A stretch of 64,000 nucleotides of DNA from Alcanivoracaceae bacterium (GCA_029213045.1 JARGPN010000009.1:620001-684000); one strand, 5' to 3'; shown: positions 49,115 to 60,064, counted from the stretch's first letter. Numbers and translations are program-made. The notes: generated by a model not told the origin, from the sequence alone.

Positions 49115-50177
49115 GGATCACCTCCTGACAAATTTCTGCAACTTTTTCCGCACTATCAGTTATCGCCATTGACCGCGCACGGCAGGCAACGTCTTGCAAC
49201 TGGGCACGAGTAAAATATTCGGATAAAAGCTTTTGCAACGCGCCGCTTTCTAACTCGGATTGCGGCAACAATAGCGCCGCGCCTTCATCAGACAACCAGC
49301 GCGCATTAAATGTTTGATGGTCATCCACCGCAGTAGGCAAAGGGACGAACAATGCAGCGACACCCGCTGCCGCTACTTCGCATACTGTGGCCGCGCCAGC
49401 ACGACAAATAATTAAATCGGCCCAGCCATATGCTTGCGCCATATCATCAATAAACTCAGCAACATCGGCGTTTAGTTGTGCCGCTTTGTACGCGCGCTCT
49501 GCTTCTTCAACGCGACCACGGCCCGCTTGATGACGAATATTGACAGCAGCATCGCCTACGACCTTAGCCAACTGCGCAGGCAAGAGACAATTTAGCGCCA
49601 ATGCGCCTTGGCTGCCGCCCGTAATCAAAATATTCAGATCACCTTCGCGCGCTGCATAACGCTGCTCTGGCGCTGGTAGCGCAACAATCGCATCGCGTAC
49701 AGGATTACCCACTGTCATCGCGCTGCCTTTAAACGCACCTGAAAATGCCTGCAACACAATGCGCGCGACTTTCGACAAAACACGATTCGTTAATCCTGGT
49801 ACCGCGTTCTGCTCATGAATAACCAATGGCACACCGCTTATTACCGAAGCAATACCGCCGGGGCCGCTCGCAAACCCGCCAAAACCAACGGTCAATTTTG
49901 GTCGAATATCGCGAATAATTTTGCACGCAGCATAAACGGCGCGCACAAGCTTTAATGGCGCCATTAATTTACGCATTACACCATTGCCGCGTACGCCTGA
50001 AATCGTCAGGCGGTGCAACGGGAAGTTATGTGCCGGCACCAAACGATTCTCAATGCCTTGTTCCGCACCAAGCCAATGAACCTGGTAACCACGCGCGCGC
50101 AACACTTCTGCAACGGTTAACGCTGGAATAACGTGTCCGCCAGTACCGCCGGCCATCACCAATACGTTATCGCTCAT
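49104..50177 (-). CDS. murG: MurG, lipid II synthase (GlcNAc transferase)
   Basis: A 357-residue peripheral glycosyltransferase that adds GlcNAc to lipid I. The N-terminal [14 protein letters not shown] (about 10-23), the central [10 protein letters not shown] near 187, and [16 protein letters not shown] near 265 are the donor and acceptor-site signatures. It is coupled to ftsW by four bases upstream and overlaps murC by 11 downstream. Confidence 0.98.
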
Positions 50178-51334
50178 GGCAGCCTCCTTTTGACCTTGTT
50201 AACGGTCATCAGGCTTTCATCACGTTCCGCACGTAACACCAATGCAATCATCACAGAACAAATAATCAGCGAGCTGCCGCCATAACTCACAAAGGGTAGC
50301 GTCAGTCCTTTTGTCGGCAACACGCCCATGTTCACGCCCATATTGATGAACGCTTGCGCGGCAATGATCATTCCGAATCCCAGTACCATTTGACCCGAGA
50401 AAATCTTCCCTTCTTCAAGCAAACCAACCGCTAATTTAAAGATGCGGTAGCAAATAAAGGAGAACAGACCGATCAAAACAAGATTGCCAGCCAGACCCAG
50501 TTCCTCTGCCATCACTGCGTACACGAAATCGGTATGCGCCTCGGGAAGATAAAATAATTTTTGTACGCTGTTGCCGAGACCTACGCCAAACCAATGGCCA
50601 CGCCCAAAAGCAATCAAACTTTGCGTCAGCTGATAGCCGCTGCCGAACTGATCCGCCCATGGGTCTATGAAACTCATCAATCGCGCAACACGATAAGGCT
50701 GAGCAACGGCAACCAGCCCAGCTAGCACGACGCCAACCAACACCACTAATAAATAACGTTTACTTGGCACACCGGCCATAAACAGCATGCCCATCGCCGT
50801 CATGCTGAGCACCACCACCGCGCCAAAGTCTGGTTCGAGCAACAATAAAAAAGTCAGTGCAGCGAGCAACCCTAAGGGCTTCATAAAAGCGCCCCATGTT
50901 TGCTTCAAAGGCTCTTGCCACTGACGAATATAACCGGCGAGATAAATCACGAATGCCATTTTGGCAATTTCAGATGGCTGCACGGTAACACCAGCAAAAC
51001 TAATCCAACGTTGTGAGCCATTCACTTCACGACCAATACCTGGCATGAGCACTAATACCAACACTACGAACGCCGCCATAAGCGCGACATGCCGGAGCTT
51101 TTCTAAAAGCGCGAGCGGCACCAGCACGTAGGTCGCAGTGCCCGCAAAAATAGCCATGGTTAAATAAATTCCATGGCGCAGCGCAAAATAGGAAGGAGAA
51201 CCCAAACGAGTTTCCGCAATTTGCAAAGACGCCGATGTCACCATTACCAGCCCAAGCACGGACAAACCGAGCACGGCGAACAGCAACCACATATCACGTG
51301 GTGCACGCATCAATGCGAATTGTTTAAGCTGCAC
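50174..51334 (-). CDS. ftsW: FtsW, septal peptidoglycan polymerase (SEDS)
   Basis: A 386-residue membrane protein with ten hydrophobic segments that polymerises glycan strands with FtsI. SEDS features are RWISFAGVTVQPSE near 115 and PEAHTDFVYAVMAEELG near 285. The start is taken as GTG at 51334, because GGGAGGT lies seven bases upstream, inside the end of murD. The longer open frame from an ATG at 51541 lies wholly within murD and is rejected; an ATG at 51310 is the other option. Confidence 0.95.
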   Translation of the reverse strand: MQLKQFALMRAPRDMWLLFAVLGLSVLGLVMVTSASLQIAETRLGSPSYFALRHGIYLTMAIFAGTATYVLVPLALLEKLRHVALMAAFVVLVLVLMPGIGREVNGSQRWISFAGVTVQPSEIAKMAFVIYLAGYIRQWQEPLKQTWGAFMKPLGLLAALTFLLLLEPDFGAVVVLSMTAMGMLFMAGVPSKRYLLVVLVGVVLAGLVAVAQPYRVARLMSFIDPWADQFGSGYQLTQSLIAFGRGHWFGVGLGNSVQKLFYLPEAHTDFVYAVMAEELGLAGNLVLIGLFSFICYRIFKLAVGLLEEGKIFSGQMVLGFGMIIAAQAFINMGVNMGVLPTKGLTLPFVSYGGSSLIICSVMIALVLRAERDESLMTVNKVKRRLP

Positions 51335-52655
51335 GGGACACCTCCCGCACGGCGCGTTCAAAGTGCTCGCCTCTGTCTGCATAGCCTTTGAACATATCGA
51401 AGCTGGCGCAGGCCGGAGACAACAAGACGGCATCACCGATTTGCGCGAGCAATGATGCGCGACGTACCGCATCATCCATGCTTGCTGCAAAGTGACATTC
51501 GACGCCCAGCAATCCCGTGGCGACCTGTTCGGCGTCTTCACCGATTAATACGGCTGCTCGAACAAACCGATGTGATGCGTCATTGAGCGGCTCAAAGCTT
51601 TGACCCTTACCCTGACCACCAGCGATTAAAATAATTTTTCCATCAATCGCCGGCCCAATACCTTCAAGCGCTGCAAGCGTGGCGCCGACATTGGTTCCTT
51701 TAGAATCGTTAAACCACTGCACTTGGCGATGCTCGGCAATTAAGTTGCAACGATGAGGTAATCCGGAAAATGCCTTGACGGTATCTAGGGCGATATTTTG
51801 ATCTAGCCCTAATGCATCAGCCATCGCCAACACCGCTAGCACATTTAATGCGTTGTGATTGCCGCGCATCGTCAGCGCCTTGGACGACAACAAATCGACG
51901 CCATATGCCATAAGCATGCTGCGTTCTACATCCAAACGATAATCCGACTGTTCATGCGTGCCAAAAGACACCTGATGCGCAACCGGACGTTGCGGCCGCG
52001 TGTTCTCATCATCGCGATTCCACACAGCGACTTCACAGCCATCGTAAATTCGCTGCTTCGCAGCAATGTATTCAACCAAGCTCGGATAACGATCTAGATG
52101 ATCCTCTGAAACATTAAGAATCGCCGCCACTTGCGCACCCAAGCTCCATGTACTTTCGAGTTGAAAGCTGGACAATTCCAAGACATACAGCTGCGCATTC
52201 TCACCAAGCAAATCGAGGGCTGGCGTACCTAAATTTCCGCCCGCAAGCGCGTGCATTCCGCAGGCCACTGCGACATCGCCTAGCAGCGTTGTTACTGTGC
52301 TCTTTGCGTTCGACCCTGTAATTGCAGCGATTGGCTGAGACGCTGCTCTCGCAAACAATTCAACATCGCCCACAACGTCCTTTCCGGCTGCTTTTTGGCG
52401 CGCAATCTCGGTGGTCGACAACGCGACACCTGGACTGACAATTAAACGGCGCGCTTGCGTTAACCATTCTTCGTTCCATCCGCCAAGGTGCATAGGCACC
52501 TCGGGAAACGCTTGCTTAACTTCTCCAATGGCAGGAGGTTGAGGCCGCGTATCCAAGGCGCGCACAGGTTCATTCTGGGCGAGAAGATACCGCAGGCAGC
52601 TTTGCCCGCTAATACCTAATCCAATCACCAGATCAAACGTTTCGCTCACAGACAT
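51324..52655 (-). CDS. murD: MurD, UDP-MurNAc-L-alanine-D-glutamate ligase
   Basis: A 443-residue Mur ligase adding D-glutamate. VIGLGISGQSCLRYLL (about 10-25), the ATP loop ITGSNAKSTVTTLLGD near 112 (GSNAKST where many Mur ligases have GTNGKST), and NDSKGTNVGATLAALEG near 312 are seen. It starts three bases after mraY stops and overlaps ftsW by 11 bases. Confidence 0.98.
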   Translation of the reverse strand: MSVSETFDLVIGLGISGQSCLRYLLAQNEPVRALDTRPQPPAIGEVKQAFPEVPMHLGGWNEEWLTQARRLIVSPGVALSTTEIARQKAAGKDVVGDVELFARAASQPIAAITGSNAKSTVTTLLGDVAVACGMHALAGGNLGTPALDLLGENAQLYVLELSSFQLESTWSLGAQVAAILNVSEDHLDRYPSLVEYIAAKQRIYDGCEVAVWNRDDENTRPQRPVAHQVSFGTHEQSDYRLDVERSMLMAYGVDLLSSKALTMRGNHNALNVLAVLAMADALGLDQNIALDTVKAFSGLPHRCNLIAEHRQVQWFNDSKGTNVGATLAALEGIGPAIDGKIILIAGGQGKGQSFEPLNDASHRFVRAAVLIGEDAEQVATGLLGVECHFAASMDDAVRRASLLAQIGDAVLLSPACASFDMFKGYADRGEHFERAVREVSRAA

Positions 52656-52658
52656 TCC

Positions 52659-53741
52659 TTATCGAATCTTCAACGTAGCCAAACCGATCAGCACCAAAAT
52701 CACGGTTATAATCCAAAAGCGCACAATGATTTTTGGTTCCGGCCAACCCTTTAATTCAAAGTGATGATGAATGGGCGCCATCCTAAAAATACGACGTCCG
52801 GTCAACTTAAAGGAGCCGACTTGCAACATGACGGAAACCGTTTCCATAACGAAAACGCCGCCCATGATGAACAAGACAATTTCTTGACGAACGATGACAG
52901 CCATAACGCCAAGCATCGCGCCGAGCGCCAACGCGCCAACATCACCCATAAAAACTTGAGCGGGATAGGTGTTAAACCAAAGAAAACCTAAACCGGCACC
53001 ACATACTGCTGCGACCATCACCACCAACTCACCGGAGCCAGGGATATAAGGAATGTGCAAGTAGTTGGAAAATTCTGCATGCCCGGTTACGTAGGCAAAA
53101 ACACCAAGCGCGCCGGCGACCAATACCGTTGGCATGATGGCCAAGCCATCCAAGCCATCAGTAAGGTTCACAGCATTTGACGTGCCGTTAATCACAAAGT
53201 ACGTCAACACGATATAAAACAAGCCAAGATTTATGCTCACTGACTTAAAGAACGGAACGATCAGCTGTGTTTCCGCAGGTGTTTCCGCGGTGACAAACAA
53301 CACTGTCGCGGCGGCTAACGCACCAACGCTTTGCCAGAAATATTTCCAACGGGCAGGCAAGCCACGGGAATTTTTCTGAACCACTTTGCGCCAATCATCG
53401 ACCCAGCCAACGGCACCAAATAACAACAGCACACCCAATGTCACCCAAACAAAGCGATTTTCTAGATCAGCCCACAGCAAGGTTGAAAATAAAATAGCCA
53501 AAATAATCAGCACACCACCCATTGTTGGCGTACCAGACTTGGATAAGTGCGATTTAGGACCGTCCTCACGAATTGCCTGACCTACTTGGTAATAGCGCAA
53601 CTTTTTAATCATGTATGGACCAGAGACAAACGCGATAAATAGCGCGGTGAGAACACTAAAGACCGCGCGCAATGTAATGTATTGCACGACTAAAAAGCCT
53701 TTGTGGTATTGCCCTAGGTATTCCGCTAGCCATAACAGCAT
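52659..53741 (-). CDS. mraY: MraY, phospho-MurNAc-pentapeptide transferase
   Basis: A 360-residue membrane enzyme with ten helices that makes lipid I on undecaprenyl phosphate. [16 protein letters not shown] near residue 63-78, [11 protein letters not shown] near 190, and the histidine-rich loop [14 protein letters not shown] near 322 are the three invariant blocks. It overlaps murF by one base (TAATG). Confidence 0.99.
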   Translation of the reverse strand: MLLWLAEYLGQYHKGFLVVQYITLRAVFSVLTALFIAFVSGPYMIKKLRYYQVGQAIREDGPKSHLSKSGTPTMGGVLIILAILFSTLLWADLENRFVWVTLGVLLLFGAVGWVDDWRKVVQKNSRGLPARWKYFWQSVGALAAATVLFVTAETPAETQLIVPFFKSVSINLGLFYIVLTYFVINGTSNAVNLTDGLDGLAIMPTVLVAGALGVFAYVTGHAEFSNYLHIPYIPGSGELVVMVAAVCGAGLGFLWFNTYPAQVFMGDVGALALGAMLGVMAVIVRQEIVLFIMGGVFVMETVSVMLQVGSFKLTGRRIFRMAPIHHHFELKGWPEPKIIVRFWIITVILVLIGLATLKIR

Positions 53742-55105
53742 TAGTGAATCTCTCCCATTGCTCGCAACGCCTCGATAACGGCTTCCATGCGCGCACTGCG
53801 CGAACCCTTCACTAGTACTGTGCCCTGTTTTTCGAGATATGCCTTAACATGACGCGCAGCACTTTCGGCATCACCTACTTGCACTGCCCCATCACCAAAA
53901 CCTTTTGCTGCGGGTGCCGCGGCGCCCACGGCAACAAGCAAATTAATGCCTGCATGTTTTGCGTATTCACCCAATTCGGTTTGAATGCTCTCTGTAAACT
54001 CACCCAGCTCGCCCATGGCACCAAGCACTAAAGCACGTGGTGCGGATTGCTGCGCCAGCCAATCGATTGCCGCGCGAACAGACCCGGGGTTTGCGTTGTA
54101 AGTGTCGTCTACCACGGTGCCGCCCAAACAGTTGAGCAAATTCATTCGTCCTTTAACCGGACGTAGTGCTTGCAAACGCGCAAGGGCCAATTCGATGTTC
54201 ACTCCAGCACTGACTACCGCCGCAATCGCCATTAACGCATTCACAATTTGGTGAGCGCCAGGTAGGGGAATGTGAGCCGCGTACACGCCACCGTCGAAAT
54301 GGATGCTGCAGTGACAAGCATCTCGTGTGTGCTCAATGTCGCCTGCGGAGAAATCGTTTTGCGAAGCCAAGCCAACGTGAAGGACGCGCAAGCCATTCTC
54401 TTGTGCGCGCCGCGCAAAGAATGACGCGAAACTGTCTTCGCGATTAACAATGGCAATCCCACCTGGCGCCATGCCGGTGAATATTTCTGCTTTCGCTTCG
54501 GCAATGCCTTGCATGCTGCCAAAGCCTTCGAGGTGCGCGCCGGTCACATTGGTAATCAGAGCAATCACTGGCCGCACTAATGATGCGGTCCACGCAATTT
54601 CACCAGGCGCATTTGCGCCCAGCTCAAACACACCGAATTGATGTGATTCGCGCACAGACAGTAATGTGAGCGGCACACCAATATCGTTATTCAAATTACC
54701 GCGCGTTGCGAGCACTTGGCTTTCCGCGTCGGCACCCTGTTCGTCCGCCAGCATGCAAGCAATCATTTCTTTTACGGTGGTTTTTCCGGCGTTGCCGGTC
54801 ACTGCCACGCGCGTAAGGGCGAACTGATCTGTCCAGCTAGCAGCTAAATGCCCCAGCCCACGACGAGAATCATTCACCTGAATGTAACTGGCGAACTCAC
54901 TCACTGGCTGCTCAACTAGCGCGGCGCATGCGCCAGCGGATTTGGCCTCAGCAAGAAAGGCATGCGCGTCGAAATTTTCACCGCGAAGTGCCACAAATAG
55001 ATCACCCGGGGAGATTGAACGGGTATCAGTGCTCACGCGTGTAAAGTCCAAATCGGCGCCAATTAACTGACCCTGCGTAGCGATGGCAGCAGCAGAAAGC
55101 TTCAT
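53741..55105 (-). CDS. murF: MurF, UDP-MurNAc-tripeptide-D-Ala-D-Ala ligase
   Basis: A 454-residue Mur ligase that adds D-Ala-D-Ala from Ddl. [24 protein letters not shown] (about 26-49), the ATP loop [13 protein letters not shown] near 107, and [16 protein letters not shown] near 325 are present. The ATG at 55105 overlaps the murE stop by four bases and is chosen over the longer frame from 55147. Confidence 0.97.
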   Translation of the reverse strand: MKLSAAAIATQGQLIGADLDFTRVSTDTRSISPGDLFVALRGENFDAHAFLAEAKSAGACAALVEQPVSEFASYIQVNDSRRGLGHLAASWTDQFALTRVAVTGNAGKTTVKEMIACMLADEQGADAESQVLATRGNLNNDIGVPLTLLSVRESHQFGVFELGANAPGEIAWTASLVRPVIALITNVTGAHLEGFGSMQGIAEAKAEIFTGMAPGGIAIVNREDSFASFFARRAQENGLRVLHVGLASQNDFSAGDIEHTRDACHCSIHFDGGVYAAHIPLPGAHQIVNALMAIAAVVSAGVNIELALARLQALRPVKGRMNLLNCLGGTVVDDTYNANPGSVRAAIDWLAQQSAPRALVLGAMGELGEFTESIQTELGEYAKHAGINLLVAVGAAAPAAKGFGDGAVQVGDAESAARHVKAYLEKQGTVLVKGSRSARMEAVIEALRAMGEIH

Positions 55106-56568
55106 GCAGCACCTCGCTGCTGCAGCGCAGCTTGCGCTAGCAGGCAATCATCCATGGGGATTTTTTCGCCGCGAATTTCTTGCCAGCTTTCATGCCCCTT
55201 GCCCGCGATTAACACTACGTCTTGGCTATCCGCTTGCTCAATTGCCATGGCAATGGCACGTGCACGGTCTACCTGAATCTGCACAGCATCTTGATTCGAG
55301 ATGCCCTGCAGCATATCGGCGAGTATTGTTTGCGGCTCTTCAAAACGCGGATTGTCAGAAGTGAAAATAATGTGATCTGCTAATCGCTCTGCAATAGCCG
55401 CCATTTGCGGGCGTTTACCCGCGTCGCGATTACCGCCACATCCGACAACACACCAAAGCTTGCCGTCGAAATGATCGCGCGCTGCGCTAAGAGCTTTCTC
55501 CAAACCGTCTGGTGTATGCGCGTAGTCCACCAACACACAAGGCTGCGCGGCATTCACCGCCTGCATCCGACCTGGAACAGGCGTAACGGCTGATAAGCCA
55601 CGCGCGACTTCGTCAGCGGAGTAATTCAAACCATGAAGCACTGCGGCAACGGCCATTAAATTATCGAGATTGAAGCGGCCAAAAACTGTGGTGCGACACG
55701 CCACTTTGCCCGATGGCAATTGCAACTCAAACTGCATTCCCTGCGCGGTTGCCTGCCAATCGCTGCACACAATATCCGACTGCGCTGTGCCGAAAGTCAG
55801 GGTTTGAACTTTACCACCCAACGATTTTGCTAGCTTTTGGCCGTACTCATCTGCGTCATTGATTACCGCGACCTGTAACTCACTGCGCGAAAACAATTTT
55901 GCCTTCGCTGCGAAGTACTGATCCATGTCGCCATGATAATCGAGATGGTCACGGCTTAAGTTTGTAAACACCGCAACGCTGATTGGCATGCCAGCCAATC
56001 TTCTCTGCTCAAGCGCATGAGAAGATGCTTCAATGGCGAGCATCGTTGCGCCCTGCTCTCGGAATTGCGCCAAACCAGCGTGCAACGTAATGGCGTCCGG
56101 CGTGGTATGCCCTGTATCTATATCTACGCTGCCAAATTGCATACCCAGTGTGCCAACCAACCCACATTGTTGACCCAAGGCATTGAGCGCATCGCGCAAA
56201 AACCATGTCGTACTGCTTTTTCCATTGGTGCCGGTCACAGCAAAACATTGCATGCTTTTCGCTGGCTCACCGTAAAAGTGACCCGCCAATTCGCCAACGC
56301 GATGCTGCAAATTCGGCACGCCAATAATCGGAACACCGGAAAGCTCGGCGACGCTTGCGTGTGGCGCATCGGCTAGCACAACAGCCGCGCCCGCATGAAT
56401 TGCCGCATCAATAAATTTGCGTCCATCGACTGCCACACCGGGCACTGCGATAAATCCGTCACCGGTCTGCACGTGTCGGCTATCCAGCCTTAAGCCCGAC
56501 ACACACTGCGTAGCAATCGCTGATGGCAGCGACTGTTCAGGTAACAGAGTCGACAGCGCAACTTTCAC
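55102..56568 (-). CDS. murE: MurE, UDP-MurNAc-L-Ala-D-Glu:meso-diaminopimelate ligase
   Basis: A 488-residue Mur ligase adding the third residue of the peptide. LDSRHVQTGDGFIAVPG (about 29-45), the ATP loop VTGTNGKSSTTWF near 112, the carbamylated-lysine region, and FTSDNPRFEEPQTI near 400 are seen. The DNPR motif marks meso-diaminopimelate as substrate, as in other Gram-negatives. It is coupled to ftsI and murF by four-base overlaps. Confidence 0.98.
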   Translation of the reverse strand: MKVALSTLLPEQSLPSAIATQCVSGLRLDSRHVQTGDGFIAVPGVAVDGRKFIDAAIHAGAAVVLADAPHASVAELSGVPIIGVPNLQHRVGELAGHFYGEPAKSMQCFAVTGTNGKSSTTWFLRDALNALGQQCGLVGTLGMQFGSVDIDTGHTTPDAITLHAGLAQFREQGATMLAIEASSHALEQRRLAGMPISVAVFTNLSRDHLDYHGDMDQYFAAKAKLFSRSELQVAVINDADEYGQKLAKSLGGKVQTLTFGTAQSDIVCSDWQATAQGMQFELQLPSGKVACRTTVFGRFNLDNLMAVAAVLHGLNYSADEVARGLSAVTPVPGRMQAVNAAQPCVLVDYAHTPDGLEKALSAARDHFDGKLWCVVGCGGNRDAGKRPQMAAIAERLADHIIFTSDNPRFEEPQTILADMLQGISNQDAVQIQVDRARAIAMAIEQADSQDVVLIAGKGHESWQEIRGEKIPMDDCLLAQAALQQRGAA

Positions 56569-58343
56569 GTGCGGCCTCCCTCTGTTTTTCCACCGGCAAT
56601 CACGCCAGGGTTTGCGTCGGGGGTAATTTGCAGTGCGCGTAAAACGCCGGTCATGATTTTAGAAAATACCGGCGCCGCCACGAGGCCGCCGTAGTAGGCG
56701 CCGCCCTGCGGGTCATCAATAACAACCACGGCGACGATTTGAGGATCATTGGCTGGAGCGATGCCCGCGAACAAACCAAAGTAGCGGTCTTCTGCATAGC
56801 CGCCCGATGTCACTTTATGCACGGTGCCTGTCTTACCTGCAATTTCATATCCGGACACGGCCGCCGCACGCGCGGTTCCCTCAACGCTCACGACTTCTTC
56901 CAACATATGAACGAGGTTTTTCGCGGTGGCGGCGTTAATGACTTTCTGCCCTTGCGGCGCATTTTCGACACGCTGCAAGGACAAAGGCACGCGCATGCCG
57001 TCGTTGGCTAATACCGCATACGCCTGCGCAAGCTGTAAGGCGGTCACAGACAAACCGTAACCGTAGGACAAGGTTGCTTTCTCAATATCGCGCCACTTAG
57101 CACGAAACGGCAGCAAGCCCGCACTTTCGCCGGGAAACTTAACGCCGGTCGCGTGACCAAAACCAAATTGATCAAACAACGCAGGCAACACTTGCGGGTC
57201 CATCGCCAACGCTAATTTTGTTGTCGCAACGTTGGAGGATTTTGCTAACACAGTCGTGATGTCGATCACGCCATAGTTGCGGTGATCGCGAATCGTTTTA
57301 TTGGCTACGCGAATCGTGCCGGGGCGCGTATCAATACGTGAACTTGCCGACACCAACCCCGACTCCAACGCTGCCGCAATAGTGAACGGCTTCACGGTAG
57401 AGCCCGGCTCGAACAAATCCGTCACAGCGCGATTGCGCAATGACGCAACGTTTACGCCAGTCCGATTGTTTGGGTTGTAGGCCGGCTGATTAACCATTGC
57501 CAAGATTTCGCCGGTCTTTGCATCGAGCACTACAACTGAACCACCTTTTGCTCGATCACGATTTACCGCCGCGAGCAATTCGCGATACGCCACATATTGC
57601 GCGCGCAAATCTATACTTAAACGCACATCATTGCCGGGCTGCGCATCGTCGAGAATTTCGATATCTTGAATTACGCGCCCAAGTAAATCGCGCACCACTT
57701 TTTTGCGGCCAGGATGCCCCTGCAAGACGTCATTAAACGCCAGTTCAATCCCTTCCTGCCCTTCATCATCAATATTGGTAAAGCCCACAACATGTGCGGC
57801 TACTTCTCCGGCAGGATAGTAGCGACGATATTCCGTTAGCGGGTAAATGCCGGGCACCTTAGCGTCTAATACGGCTTGCGCTTCTTCAGGCGCTAAATGG
57901 CGCGCAAGATAAATAAACTCACGATCAGGATAAGAAGTGACTTTTCTTGCCAACGTTTTCGCATCAAGAACGCGATTATTTTGCAGACGCGACCACAGTT
58001 CGCGAGACTCCAATGCCTCACGAGGATTCACCCACAAAGTAATCACTGGCGTGCTCACTGCCAACGGACGACCATCACGATCGGTAATCAGTCCGCGATG
58101 TGCCGCCAATGGCTCTACACGCAGGTTACGCATATCGCCCTGACGCGCCAGGAAATCGTGCTCAACAACTTGCAGCTCGACCGCACGCCAAATTAAAACG
58201 CCCGCACACAGCGCCCAAAGCCCCAACAGGAAACGAAAGCGAAGAGTTAATACCTTCGCTTCGTCACGCGGAGCACTGACCCGCTGCGGACTAGTCCGTT
58301 GCGCAGCGGTGCGTTTTAATTTTTCTCGCGATGCGCCTTTCAT
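56565..58343 (-). CDS. ftsI: FtsI (PBP3), septal transpeptidase
   Basis: A 592-residue class B penicillin-binding protein that crosslinks septal wall. A cytoplasmic tail, one membrane helix near 32-50, the dimerisation/pedestal domain, and the transpeptidase domain are in order. The active-site serine is in EPGSTVKPF near 317, with SSN in AKSSNVATTK near 372 and KTG in AGKTGTVHKV near 507. It is the target of aztreonam-type beta-lactams. It is coupled to ftsL and murE by four-base overlaps. Confidence 0.98.
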   Translation of the reverse strand: MKGASREKLKRTAAQRTSPQRVSAPRDEAKVLTLRFRFLLGLWALCAGVLIWRAVELQVVEHDFLARQGDMRNLRVEPLAAHRGLITDRDGRPLAVSTPVITLWVNPREALESRELWSRLQNNRVLDAKTLARKVTSYPDREFIYLARHLAPEEAQAVLDAKVPGIYPLTEYRRYYPAGEVAAHVVGFTNIDDEGQEGIELAFNDVLQGHPGRKKVVRDLLGRVIQDIEILDDAQPGNDVRLSIDLRAQYVAYRELLAAVNRDRAKGGSVVVLDAKTGEILAMVNQPAYNPNNRTGVNVASLRNRAVTDLFEPGSTVKPFTIAAALESGLVSASSRIDTRPGTIRVANKTIRDHRNYGVIDITTVLAKSSNVATTKLALAMDPQVLPALFDQFGFGHATGVKFPGESAGLLPFRAKWRDIEKATLSYGYGLSVTALQLAQAYAVLANDGMRVPLSLQRVENAPQGQKVINAATAKNLVHMLEEVVSVEGTARAAAVSGYEIAGKTGTVHKVTSGGYAEDRYFGLFAGIAPANDPQIVAVVVIDDPQGGAYYGGLVAAPVFSKIMTGVLRALQITPDANPGVIAGGKTEGGRT

Positions 58344-58606
58344 GGCTTCACCAATACCTTCTGCCCACTTTCTGGCATCTGCATGTTGAGTTTTTCCCGC
58401 GCTAATCGTTCAACGCGGGTATACGAGCCCCAAGTACTATGTTCGAGCAACAACTGACCCCATTCCGTTTGCAGTCCGTCTTGCTCCGCTTGCAACTGTT
58501 GCGCGCGACTGGTTAAGCGACGCGTTTCATGCACTGTCCAACTCACAAGCAATGCTGAAATTAAAATCAGCGCCAGCAACAGCACTTCGATCATGCGCAC
58601 ATTCAT
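58340..58606 (-). CDS. ftsL: FtsL, divisome coiled-coil protein
   Basis: An 88-residue bitopic protein. The membrane helix spans about 6-25 and the periplasmic coiled coil about 26-62 (heptad-like L positions), followed by WGSYTRVERLAREKLNM, the FtsQLB activation region. Small size and position between rsmH and ftsI are standard. Confidence 0.95.
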   Translation of the reverse strand: MNVRMIEVLLLALILISALLVSWTVHETRRLTSRAQQLQAEQDGLQTEWGQLLLEHSTWGSYTRVERLAREKLNMQMPESGQKVLVKP

Positions 58607-59553
58607 CGCGGCACTACCGTGGCGACACGCTCTGCAACACGCAAAACCGCGCTACGTGAGCGCGGGTTGTGACGAACTTCTGCTTCGCCGGCGTAAATCG
58701 CTTTGCCAATCGGCTTCAGCGTAATTGGCTGCTCTTCCATCATCGGCATGCCGCCACGAGCGCGCGGCATTCTTCCGGACGCATCGCGAATTAATAATTT
58801 GACGATGCGATCTTCCAGTGAATGAAAACTGATTACCGCTAAACGACCGCCTGGCGCTAATGCGTCCACGGCTTGCTTCAACGCTAATTCCAATGCTTCC
58901 AATTCCTGATTTATAAAAATCCGAATTGCCTGAAAGCTGCGCGTCGCTGGGTGCTTTCCGGGCTCAGCGCGACCAATGTTTTGCGCAATAATTTCCGCCA
59001 ATTGCAACGTGCGCGTAATCGGCTGTATGTCGCGCTGCTTGCAAATAGCGCGCGCTATTCGACGAGATTTTTTCTCTTCGCCGTAGCGATACAGCACATT
59101 GGCAATATCCTCTTCTTTCGCGCGAGCAATCCATTGCGCAGCGCTTTCACCACTGGTGGGATCCATGCGCATATCCAGCGGACCATCACGTAAAAAACTA
59201 AACCCGCGCTCTGCGTCATCGAGTTGCGGAGATGACACACCTAAATCCATGAGCACACCAGCTAAAGGGCGCTGCTCTTGCTCCACCACATCTGCCAAAC
59301 AGTCAAAACGTCCAGCCATAATGCGAAAGCGGGCCTCGGCCCGCTCTAGTTCCTGTCCCGCGCTAATCGCTTCTGGATCGCGATCAATACCGACTAGACG
59401 AGCATCCGGACCTAGCCGCGCCAGCAACGCACGACTGTGCCCACCCCGACCAAAGGTGGCATCGATGTAGAAACCTTCTGCTTGCAGCGGTAACACCTGC
59501 AGAACCTCCTCCAGCATCACTGACTGGTGCGCGTAGATATTGGTATCTGTCAC
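58603..59553 (-). CDS. rsmH: RsmH (MraW), 16S rRNA m4C1402 methyltransferase
   Basis: A 316-residue SAM-dependent methyltransferase acting on the ribosomal P site. HQSVMLEEVLQVL (about 8-20), YIDATFGRGGHSRALL near 30, MDLGVSSPQLDDAERGFSF near 105, and ISFHSLEDRIVK near 245 are the family blocks. The start is taken as GTG at 59553, with GAAGG seven bases upstream and ten bases after the mraZ stop. A longer open frame reaching back into mraZ is not used. Confidence 0.96.
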   Translation of the reverse strand: MTDTNIYAHQSVMLEEVLQVLPLQAEGFYIDATFGRGGHSRALLARLGPDARLVGIDRDPEAISAGQELERAEARFRIMAGRFDCLADVVEQEQRPLAGVLMDLGVSSPQLDDAERGFSFLRDGPLDMRMDPTSGESAAQWIARAKEEDIANVLYRYGEEKKSRRIARAICKQRDIQPITRTLQLAEIIAQNIGRAEPGKHPATRSFQAIRIFINQELEALELALKQAVDALAPGGRLAVISFHSLEDRIVKLLIRDASGRMPRARGGMPMMEEQPITLKPIGKAIYAGEAEVRHNPRSRSAVLRVAERVATVVPR

Positions 59554-59563
59554 AGGGAAGCCT

Positions 59564-60007
59564 TCAGAACGCCAGCGACTTGACTGAATCCGGCATGGCG
59601 CCTGCCATATCGAGTCCAGCCTGTTCAGCCTGCCAAGCATCCTCCGCCCACAATTCAAGACGATGCTGAATGCCGACAAGCATCGTCTTCTTATCTAAGT
59701 TGATGAGTTCGCGCAGCTCGGTGGGAATGAGAATGCGGCCGCTGCCATCCAGAGCCATCTCGACTGCTTGCCCCAAGAAGCGACGCTTTAGTCCACGCTC
59801 CTGCGGCGTGGCGTCACTCAATGACGCCACTTGGCTAGCAATCTTTTCCCAATCAGGCTCAGGGTAGACAACCAAACAGTTGTCCATGGGGTGTTGCGTG
59901 AGCACGACGCGGCCACCACAAGAAGCGCTGAGCTTCTCACGGAACCGAACCGGTACTGCTAACCGGCCCTTTGCGTCTAGATTGAGCGCGTGGCGCCCAT
60001 TGAACAT
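59564..60007 (-). CDS. mraZ: MraZ, transcriptional repressor of the dcw cluster
   Basis: A 147-residue protein with two AbrB-like SpoVT/MraZ half-repeats. FNGRHALNLDAKGRLAVPVRFRE (2-24) and VEMALDGSGRILIPTELRELINLDKKTMLVG (about 75-106) each carry the D-x-K/S-G-R motif that contacts DNA. It binds repeats of TGGGN in its own promoter. The ATG at 60007 follows a GGGGA SD that is itself part of the downstream MraZ-box triplet. It is the first gene of a minus-strand run of 16 genes. Confidence 0.97.
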   Translation of the reverse strand: MFNGRHALNLDAKGRLAVPVRFREKLSASCGGRVVLTQHPMDNCLVVYPEPDWEKIASQVASLSDATPQERGLKRRFLGQAVEMALDGSGRILIPTELRELINLDKKTMLVGIQHRLELWAEDAWQAEQAGLDMAGAMPDSVKSLAF

Positions 60008-60013
60008 GGCTCT

Positions 60014-60038
60014 TCCCCTTTGGTCCCACCTATACCCA
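60014..60038 (-). promoter_or_regulatory. Second, leader-proximal triplet of MraZ boxes
   Basis: On the minus strand TGGGT, TGGGA and GGGGA recur with 5-base spacing (starts every 10 bases). The last copy coincides with the mraZ ribosome binding site, seven bases from the ATG. The first copy starts 31 bases after the last copy of the upstream triplet, so the two sets are about in helical phase. Confidence 0.55.
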
Positions 60039-60064
60039 CTGGACTCCGTCCAAGGGCTAGTTGT

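Noticed and set aside
51335-51541. N-terminal extension of FtsW from the ATG at 51541
   Set aside because: It lies inside murD in another frame, encodes a cysteine-rich non-family sequence, and a GTG with a strong SD exists at 51334.
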